A stretch of DNA of 64,000 nucleotides from Ascaris suum (Eukaryota > Nematoda > Chromadorea > Rhabditida > Ascarididae): NCBI GenBank assembly GCA_013433145.1, contig CM024179.1, positions 3,706,501 through 3,770,500 on the forward strand, written 5' to 3'. A program made the translations under genes and the position numbers. Of this stretch, positions 58,201-64,000 are shown in pieces (position 1 is the first letter of the stretch; each line of letters starts with the position of its first letter). The notes under the pieces were generated by a model, which did not search any database, was not told the origin of the DNA, and saw nothing but the letters and a program-made list of their open reading frames with translations.

Positions 58201-61200
58201 GAATTCATCACTCATTTCCCACAGTTGTAGCCCGCTTCATATAGAGATCGGAGTTGACGCAGTTCATATTACTGCGCTGAGATTTGTTGAAATGAGAGCG
58301 GTCAATTGTATAATTTTAAAAAAGTTTCAGTTAGCAAATTTTTATCTCGGAATTTACAAAACTCTATGCATTTTTAAGATGAAGATCTAAATGCAGCGAA
58401 AACGATGAGGACAGATATCGAAAAGCGATCTGTTGACAAAGATTTGGAGGATGTGAAAACAATGAAATGGAGTGTTACAGAACCTGAACAACTGAGGCAA
58501 CAAGGTGCATTTGGTACTTTTGATTTACTAACGATGCAGCCATAGTAGCACAGTTGATTGGTTGTTCTTCAACGGCGTCCACATTGTTCTGTTGTTGCAT
58601 GAAAGCGTGAAATTCGGCAAATTTTTTGCGCACAGTTATTTTGCAAGGATTGGGCTGGCGAAAGGGAGGGAAACGAAAAGGCGTGAGATCGGAAATGGAA
58701 GGAGCGCAACCCTTATATTTAAATCCGAAGGTTTTATGTGTTTGTTTGTCCAAGCACCTCATGTTCGTGTTCGCAGCTATTGCAATGTGTTAACGATGCA
58801 AAAGTTGGTGTCTATATGGCTATTTCAACCTGCTCATGTGATTTGAACGCCACTATGGGTAGTTCCCTTTTAAATGCTCAGTTTTCTTTTCGTGGATTGT
58901 GCAATGGTCTGCATTCGAATTCGTCAATGAACTTGTTAGAGGAAATTGAGGAAAAGACCATAAAGAATAGATTGAATTTTGAAGAGGAAAAGCAACAAGA
59001 AGGAATGATGCACTGTCTCACTTGCACACACGTATACCACATTTGCTGCCAGCAGTCATTTCAAATATGACTAGGATTGTCTGATGCACATTTATTTCGT
59101 CAAACGAGGAGGCCTTTCATCGCAAGTCGTCAGCATCTAGACTGTTTAACTGAACAGCCTCCCGCCTGCCTTCTCGCCCCGCCCATCCCCCACAGTTCTG
59201 TATGCCAAAAAAGAATATTAGTTTGTTTTCTCTCGCCCCGAACATTTCCACGTTGTTAAGCGTTGCGGAAAAATCTTGGGTCTTGTTCGTTCTGAAAAGT
59301 TCCTTCGAGGCTACTGACTATGTCGAAGGTTCAGGGGATGGGGAGTAAGAATAGGATAGGAAATTGATTTCAGAGCTGATATTTCACTCCGTTGCACGGA
59401 TGCATATGGACCATCTTCAGCAGAAGGTCTAGGAGGAAGAACAATATATTTTACACTACTCAAGAGGAAATCAGGATTGCTTCAATAATATTTCTTTTAC
59501 TCGTCAACAAGTTTTCGTCTCTCGCACACTTCTTCGAGAGCACAAATATCCAACAGAGGACTGCAAGAGATAGGCGGGGGGTGACCTTGTTGCAGTTCTG
59601 CGAAGTCTTCTATAAGTATTCCTTCCAATGGACATACCCGAAATTTTTGCAGAAAGAACCGAAAATTCATCTACGAGAATCTTTTCGTGATCTCCGTTGA
59701 TTGACTGGAGGTAGTGAGACCACTGTTTCGTCCTCATAAAATACTTCTGACGTACTTCGTAGTTCACCTAAAATCTGAGGAAACGCGCACGATGGACCAC
59801 AGCATCTGAAATCTCTTCACGTCACATCAAAAAAATCTCCATGCGCATAATGACCGTCCAGTCGGTAAACTGGGCAGCTTTTCAGTCTTAGCTGTTTGTC
59901 TTCAGGTGTTTTTCGTATCGTCCATGAAGGTCCCTTTTGTCCATCAAGGATTACAACACTTCACATTCCAAGAAATTACTAAGTAATATTTCAGGTCCAG
60001 CTAGCGAACCCAAAGGTGGGAAAGGTGCGGCAGGACCGAAAACTGCTGTCGGTCGACGGGGAGGTTCGTTTGATCCCTGTATATTCCCAGAACTTTATCA
60101 AAAGTAGTATGCAATTCTTATAGATAGATTATTTTGCCTGCTGGAATTTATGCAAGCATAGGAACGGTTGGAAACAGAGGATCACAAACACACGGACCTG
60201 AAATTTCAAGAGGTGACGGGAGTAATACTTAAGGTGTTGCTGATGGTGGCAGCGAACCGAAAAAAGCGACCGGTGCGGCAAGACCTAAAACCGCTGTCGG
60301 GCGACCAGAAGGTTCGTTTCAGCTCTGTATACTCTCTCGATTTGCCAAAAATAGTATGCAACTCCTAAGGCCATTTTATTTTGCGTGCTCCCGTTATCAC
60401 AAGCATACGAAGGAGCGGAAACAAAATTTCAACAGATAACGGAAGTAGTACTTAAGGTGCTGCTGGTGGTGTTAGCGATAAAGGCGAACCGAAAAAAGCG
60501 ACCGGTGCGGTAGGACCCAGAACCGCTGTCGGCCGACCAGAAGGTTTGTTCCAGCTCTGTATACTCTCTCGATTTGCCAAAAATAGTATGCAACTCCTAA
60601 GGTCATTTTATTTTGCCTGCTCCCTGTTGTATCTCTAGCCTCGATGGCGTTGAGAGGATGCCGGGTAGACGAGAGGAGACAAAGCGTCTTCTGCGATCCG
60701 TCGATAGACGCGAGGATCCGAGGGATCCCCGCGTCTGCGAGCCCCCGATGACAAGACTGACTCTACGGGCTGAGGGCCGCCTTATATGGGCTTCAGGCAG
60801 ATCAAAAGCACATAAGTCGATCAATGGCATGGCGCGAATACGAACAATGACATGGCGCGAAAAATAACGCTATAAAAGCAAAGTGGTCACTGTTATATCA
60901 CAAATAGATATCTTGGGTTGGCTCTTTAGCGCTACACTCAACACTCCCGTTATTACAAGACAAAATTTCAACGGGTAACGGAAGTAATACTTAAGGTGCT
61001 GCTGGTGGTGTTAGCGATAAAGGCGAACCGAAAAAAGCGACCGGTGCGGTAGGACCCAGAACCGCTGTCGGCCGACCAGAAGGTTTGTTCCAGCTCTGTA
61101 TACTCTCTCGATTTGCCAAAAATAGTATGCAACTCCTAAGGTCATTTTATTTTGCGTGCTCCCGTTATCACAAACATACGAAGCAGCGAAAAAAAAAATT

Positions 61201-63825
61201 TCAACAGATAACGGAAGTAGTACTTAAGGTGCTGCTGGTGGTGTTATCGATAAAGGCGAACCGAAAAAAGCGACCGGTGCGGCAGGACCCAAAACCGCCC
61301 TCGGGCGACCAGAAGGTTCGTTTCGCCCCTATATATCCTCTGCACTTTGACAAAAGCAGCGTGTAATTCGTATTGTCAGTCTATTTTGCGTGCTGTAGTT
61401 ATGACAAGCATATGAAAGACTGGAAACAGAAATATATCGACTTCAGATTTTAAGAGATAAGGAAAAAATACTTCAGGTGCGGCCGGCGGTGTTAGCGGTT
61501 CAAGCGAACTCAAAAGTGCGGTCGGCGGGGCAGGACCCAAAACGGCTGTCGGCCAGCCGGGAGGTTTGTTTGGCTGCTGTACATTGTGTGACCTCAGTGA
61601 ACAATGACACAATGATATGCGTTCTATTTGGCAAGTTCAATTTCCCAGCTTATAACGTTGTAAGCAAAGAAATGATCAAAAACGCAGAACTGAAGGAATA
61701 CGTATTTGGAATTCCACGGAATAACGGAAGTGATACTTCAGGTGCAGCTGGTGGTATCATTGCTTCAAGCGGAACCAAAGGTGCGACTGGTGGAGCAGGA
61801 CCGAAGACCGCTGTCGGCCATCCGGAAGGTTCATTTTAGCAGAATATATTTTGTAACCTTTTTTAACGCGGACATCCATTTTCTTTGATCAACTTATTTT
61901 CGCGACTTATGTTATTAATTTCTTTGGAATTTTTCAAAATTATCGGCAGCAGTCAGCACATAAATTAATTCAGCCGATGCAAGTCGCACCGCTGAAGAGC
62001 AATCATTTGTGGATGGCGGTGCTGCTCGGTCAGTATATGCAACGGCAAGTAAGTTGCCTTTTTGTGTATTTGGTACTTGCTACTTCGAACAGCGAACATG
62101 CTCCTAGTAGCCTATAATATGGAACTTTTTGAAAATCGTATAAAATACTGAAATCAGACTAACTTTTACTTATCATTGTAATCGATGAATCCTTGTGATA
62201 TAAATGGGCAATTTTCTTGCATTTTTGGATTCATAGCGTTTTGAAAGAACTTTTCGTTGCTTGATCAGAATTGGAAAAAATAAAATGGCAACGAATGGAT
62301 TCATAGAACAATTTCGAACGCGAAATGCTTGTTTTAGGACATGAGATGTTGATTTCTTAGTGTGATTACTGCCCCACAACATAAATATTAACTGCCCCTA
62401 TCGCACTTTCTATATTATCACTGAATGGGAGAATTCTCCGAGTGTTCAAAGCTAAAGCGAGAACACAAGTCAAGGTAGAACTTGAAAGCAAACTTCCTTA
62501 ATCAACTGCTTATAACATCGTAATTTCAGCTGTTGTTCGTGGAGTATGTTTTATGTCGAAAATCGCAGTAAGTGCACCTCAAATGACAATTTTTGAATAG
62601 TGTGTAAATTAGGTTCACCCATATAATGAAACAAATTTTTATATCGAGTTGAAGATAGGTCACCTACAGAAGTGAGTGGTAGCCCTGTGTTTTCATTCGC
62701 TTCCATATTATCACCTCCTAGCAAGTAACGAAACTAATATTTGAGGTAAACCTGGCAGCAGGACTAGCGATCTTAGTAGTCCAAAGGGCGCAGCTGGTGG
62801 AGCACGATCGAAAATCGCAGTTGGCCAAGGGGGTTCGTTTCATCAATGTCTAATTTTCTAATCTTCATCAGTGATGACATCTGTTCCCTACGATCAACTT
62901 GTTCAGCATGCTTATATCATTACAAGTATATAAAGAGTAACAAACGCAAAGGATTGCAAACATAGGCTTGTGGAATTCCACGGAATAACAGCAGTAATAC
63001 TTCAGGTGCAGCTGGTGGCGTTAGCGATTCAAGCGGAGCAGGAACCAAAACTGCCTTTAGCCAACCGGGAGGTTTGTTTGACCGTTCTAGATTGTATGAT
63101 CTCGCTCAACCATGACATGCGTTTCTACGCAGCTCGTTTTGTTAACTTATGCTATTGTAAACAAATTAACGATTGAAACACACAACTGAAAACGTATGCA
63201 TTTCAATTTCCACGAAATAACGGAAATGATACTTAAGGTGCGGCCGGTGGTGTTAGCGGTTCAAGCGAACTCAAAAGTGCGGTCGGCGGGGCAGGACCCA
63301 AAATGGCTGTCGGCAAGCCGGGAGGTTTGTTTGGCTGCAGTGCATTGTGTGACCTCACTCAACAATGACATCCATTCTACTTGGCCAGTTCATTTTGCCA
63401 ACTTATAACGTTGCAAACAAACAAATAATCACAAACATATAGAACCGAAAACATTCGCATTTCAAATTTCGAGAGGTAACGGAAGTAATACTTAAGGTGC
63501 AGCTGGTGGTATCATTGCTTCAAGCGGAGCCAAAGGTGCGGCCGGTGGAGCGGGACCAAAAACCGATTTTGCTCAGCAGAGAGGTTCATAATACTAATAT
63601 ATACTTTGTGATCTTTATCGACAACGACATGCGTTCAGTAATCCCATCTTACTTGAGCAAATTATATTGTTAATATTTTCGAAGTTTGTGCATTCGAATG
63701 TCATATTTTTTTAAAACTATTCCCGGTATCCAATAGTTGGTTTAATTCAGCTGATGCAAATCTTATCGTCGAAGAACAATCATTTTTGGGTGGCGGCGCT
63801 GCTCGGTCAGTATACGCACTTCCGA
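55221..63825 (+). CDS. AKTM / Gly-Ala cassette gene (partial, runs off right end)
   Basis: Consecutive exons, all starting and ending in phase 1, are three 'AKTM' exons (55,221; 56,960; 58,379), eleven Gly/Ala/Lys/Pro cassette exons (59,995 to 63,583) and two 'EEQSF..GGAARSVY' exons (61,974 and 63,751). An in-frame terminal exon with TAG lies at 62,530-62,600. The product would be a low-complexity protein of repeated G-A-A-G-G-V...K-x-A-x-G-A-x-G-P-K-T-A-V-G units with a charged N-terminal part. I found no start codon: it may begin in the exon chain at 49.7-53.3 kb, whose last microexon also ends in phase 1. The Gly/Ala richness and the S-V-Y motif, next to MSP-domain genes, suggest a sperm-specific class Q-like protein; that is inference. 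The exons are well supported, but their linkage into one transcript is not proven. Confidence 0.65.
55672..56217 (-). CDS. 181-codon antisense ORF in the AKTM intron, unrecognised
   Basis: An unspliced minus-strand frame from ATG to TGA in a GC-richer part of the intron between the two AKTM exons. Residues ~40-75 are hydrophobic and aliphatic (LVVILKNVAPSWSLELLFAN, IASAVVKVMLKVELNIQ). The last third is basic (SAKRKHKWRTRVRESNN). No domain was recognised. It could be a nested gene, a retrocopy fragment, or an antisense frame left open by codon bias; a 113-codon ORF overlaps it on the plus strand. Confidence 0.25.
   Translation of the reverse strand: MDNFFFRQQQPVALPTRKVNTKSAVMGSGACGPALRGCDDERTLVVILKNVAPSWSLELLFANKLLNTIASAVVKVMLKVELNIQAKKASAAECRTRLLYKNGILFLVEFFSILECFQTERQLSNARRANFQLRLMSAKRKHKWRTRVRESNNSDGRVRQNEATATPSLVRLKSEITDFAL
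56960..57031 (+). CDS. AKTM exon 2
   Basis: Acceptor TTATTTCAG, donor GTGAGT, 72 nt. It reads (D)DILEAKTMVMSVQPGSRGKE. The D-D-x-x-x-A-K-T-M-x-M-x-V-Q skeleton is shared with the exon 1.7 kb upstream, and the following ~300 bp of intron is a diverged copy of that after AKTM exon 1. Confidence 0.75.
57032..58378 (+). other. Intron between AKTM exons 2 and 3
   Basis: The first ~300 bp is the duplicated intron segment. The rest has only short ORFs (57,701-57,895; 58,166-58,390) without paired splice sites. A frame starting after TTTTCATAG at about 58,156 (MPFGRNSPEIQRASEF) is weakly exon-like. Confidence 0.4.
58379..58504 (+). CDS. AKTM exon 3, two fused units
   Basis: Acceptor CATTTTTAAG, donor GTGCAT, 126 nt. 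The peptide has two K-T-M units in tandem: (D)EDLNAAKTMRTDIEKRSVDK, then DLEDVKTMKWSVTEPEQLRQ. It looks like two 72-nt exons merged without the intron. Both splice sites are weaker than those of AKTM exons 1 and 2. Confidence 0.65.
58505..59994 (+). other. Intron before the cassette array, with one candidate exon
   Basis: At 58,940, after ACTTGTTAG, a phase-1 frame reads EEIEEKTIKNRLNFEEEKQQ and runs to TGA at 59,070. It would be an alternative acidic terminal exon after the AKTM exon. The remaining sequence, including ORFs at 59,077-59,259 and 59,392-59,700, shows nothing I recognise. Confidence 0.3.
59995..60063 (+). CDS. Cassette exon 1 (69 nt)
   Basis: Acceptor ATTTCAG, the best of the array; donor GTTCGT. 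It reads (G)PASEPKGGKGAAGPKTAV and then GRRG. It is shorter than the typical 87-nt unit, lacking part of the front. Confidence 0.75.
60234..60311 (+). CDS. Cassette exon 2 (78 nt)
   Basis: Acceptor ACTTAAG, donor GTTCGT. It reads (G)VADGGSEPKKATGAARPK followed by TAVGRPE. It is nine bases short at the front relative to its neighbours. Confidence 0.75.
60457..60543 (+). CDS. Cassette exon 3 (87 nt)
   Basis: Acceptor ACTTAAG, donor GTTTGT. It reads (G)AAGGVSDKGEPKKATGAV and then GPRTAVGRPE. The exon sequence is identical to cassette 4. Confidence 0.8.
60625..60943. mobile_element. Solo LTR with 5-bp target-site duplication
   Basis: A 319-bp GC-richer insert starts TGTTG and ends CAACA, the usual inverted termini of Ty3/gypsy or BEL-type LTRs. 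It is flanked by the direct repeat CTCCC (60,620-60,624 and 60,944-60,948). The pre-insertion sequence, ...GCTCCCGTTAT..., is seen in the neighbouring introns. A TATAAAA box at 60,871 would be the LTR promoter. No internal element sequence remains, so it is a recombined solo LTR inside the cassette-3/4 intron. ORFs on both strands inside it are not genes. Confidence 0.85.
60996..61082 (+). CDS. Cassette exon 4 (87 nt)
   Basis: Acceptor ACTTAAG, donor GTTTGT. It matches cassette 3 base for base, and the downstream intron start is also nearly the same, so this unit is a very recent tandem copy or has been gene-converted. Confidence 0.8.
61229..61315 (+). CDS. Cassette exon 5 (87 nt)
   Basis: Acceptor ACTTAAG, donor GTTCGT. 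It reads (G)AAGGVIDKGEPKKATGAA and then GPKTALGRPE, one of the EPKKATG subtype with cassettes 2-4. Confidence 0.8.
61477..61563 (+). CDS. Cassette exon 6 (87 nt)
   Basis: Acceptor ACTTCAG, donor GTTTGT. It reads (G)AAGGVSGSSELKSAVGGA and then GPKTAVGQPG. It is the duplicate partner of cassette 10, 1,761 bp downstream. Confidence 0.8.
61742..61828 (+). CDS. Cassette exon 7 (87 nt)
   Basis: Acceptor ACTTCAG, donor GTTCAT. It reads (G)AAGGIIASSGTKGATGGA and then GPKTAVGHPE. It is the partner of cassette 11, 1,755 bp downstream. Confidence 0.8.
61974..62048 (+). CDS. GGAARSVY exon, copy 1 (75 nt)
   Basis: Strong acceptor ATTCAG and strong donor GTAAGT, unlike the cassettes. It reads DASRTAEEQSFVDGGAARSV and then YATA, with phase 1 at both ends. 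It can splice to the terminal exon at 62,530 or, also in frame, to cassette 8. Confidence 0.8.
62530..62600 (+). CDS. Candidate terminal exon
   Basis: Acceptor ATTTCAG, then a phase-1 frame VVRGVCFMSKIAVSAPQMTI to TAG at 62,600. A GTAAGT within it (62,568) could instead be a donor, but that would give phase 0, which does not fit the next cassette, so a terminal exon is preferred. Confidence 0.55.
62746..62832 (+). CDS. Cassette exon 8, diverged (87 nt)
   Basis: Acceptor ATTTGAG is poor; donor GTTCGT. It reads (G)KPGSRTSDLSSPKGAAGG and then ARSKIAVGQG. It is the most diverged unit: the front AAGGV is replaced and PKTAVG has become SKIAVG. Confidence 0.65.
63006..63071 (+). CDS. Cassette exon 9, internally shortened (66 nt)
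   Basis: Acceptor ACTTCAG, donor GTTTGT. It reads (G)AAGGVSDSSGAGTKTAFS and then QPG. A 21-nt in-frame loss removed the middle of the unit while keeping phase. Confidence 0.75.
63238..63324 (+). CDS. Cassette exon 10 (87 nt)
   Basis: Acceptor ACTTAAG, donor GTTTGT. It is nearly identical to cassette 6, differing as PKMAVGKPG for PKTAVGQPG. Confidence 0.8.
63497..63583 (+). CDS. Cassette exon 11 (87 nt)
   Basis: Acceptor ACTTAAG, donor GTTCAT. It is close to cassette 7 but ends GPKTDFAQQR in place of GPKTAVGHPE. Confidence 0.8.
63751..63825 (+). CDS. GGAARSVY exon, copy 2 (75 nt)
   Basis: Acceptor TTAATTCAG, donor GTAAGT. It reads DANLIVEEQSFLGGGAARSV and then YALP, with phase 1 at both ends. 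It is the copy of 61,974 at a distance of 1,777 bp. Its own downstream exon would be expected near 64.3 kb, just outside the window. Confidence 0.8.
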
Positions 63826-64000
63826 GTAAGTCAATTATTGTATAGTTGCTCGTACTTCCAGGACATGGTATTTGGAATATGCTTCTAATAGCGAATAACA
63901 TGGAACCGTATCTACACGATGTCTCATACAGGTCGCATAGTATCGAGCAGTGCGCATCTTCATAACGCTGTTCAGTTCTTCCATATTATTAACTTGCAAC
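63826..64000 (+). other. Intron continuing past the window end
   Basis: It begins GTAAGTC and holds no further exon before the window ends. Confidence 0.6.

Noticed and set aside
60603..60867. ORFs on both strands (75 and 84 codons)
   Set aside because: They fall inside the solo LTR.

Overview
The window is eukaryotic and almost certainly nematode, most likely a clade V (strongylid-type) genome with large introns. It is AT-rich with small exons, T-rich 3' splice sites ending TTTCAG, very long (AT)n tracts and isolated poly-C/poly-G tracts. Two genes have the nematode-restricted sperm variant of the MSP domain. No introns or genes look bacterial or viral; the only virus-like sequence is one solo LTR. 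Exons were assembled by eye from splice motifs, reading phase and family similarity, so start exons and exon linkage are the weakest parts.

Layout. 1-19.3 kb (+): a two-exon gene with a tiny first exon (54-98), a ~19-kb intron and a last exon at 19,154-19,327, weakly Jupiter/HN1-like. The intron holds a ~1.9-kb long-arm inverted repeat (13.6-15.6 kb), a tRNA-like SINE fragment, an (AT)n tract and a hairpin just before the acceptor. 19.3-34.3 kb: gene-poor, with a LINE 3'-end fragment, two large (AT)n tracts and a few doubtful ORFs. 34.3-35.8 kb (+): MSP-domain gene 1. 40.0-44.4 kb (-): a two-exon gene for a long serine-rich protein built of S-x-Y-L-A-P repeats, with about 13 near-identical 120-bp units and two single-base deletions. 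44.5-45.9 kb (-): LINE 3' end. 46.6-48.6 kb (+): MSP-domain gene 2, complete in four exons. 49.7-53.5 kb (+): a chain of small, phase-matched exons encoding acidic/charged protein. 55.2-63.8 kb (+): duplicated 'AKTM' exons, then an array of 11 Gly/Ala cassette exons and two 'GGAARSVY' exons, with a ~1.76-kb segmental duplication and a solo LTR inside the array. The gene runs off the right end.

Interpretation. Two short MSP-domain proteins of the sperm-specific class P type sit beside two rapidly repeating low-complexity genes whose composition and S-x-Y motifs recall nematode sperm-specific class Q proteins. I infer a sperm/spermatogenesis gene cluster like those on C. elegans chromosomes II and IV. 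The most unusual part is the cassette-exon array: every unit is phase 1-1, has weak splice sites, and can be skipped or multiplied without breaking frame.
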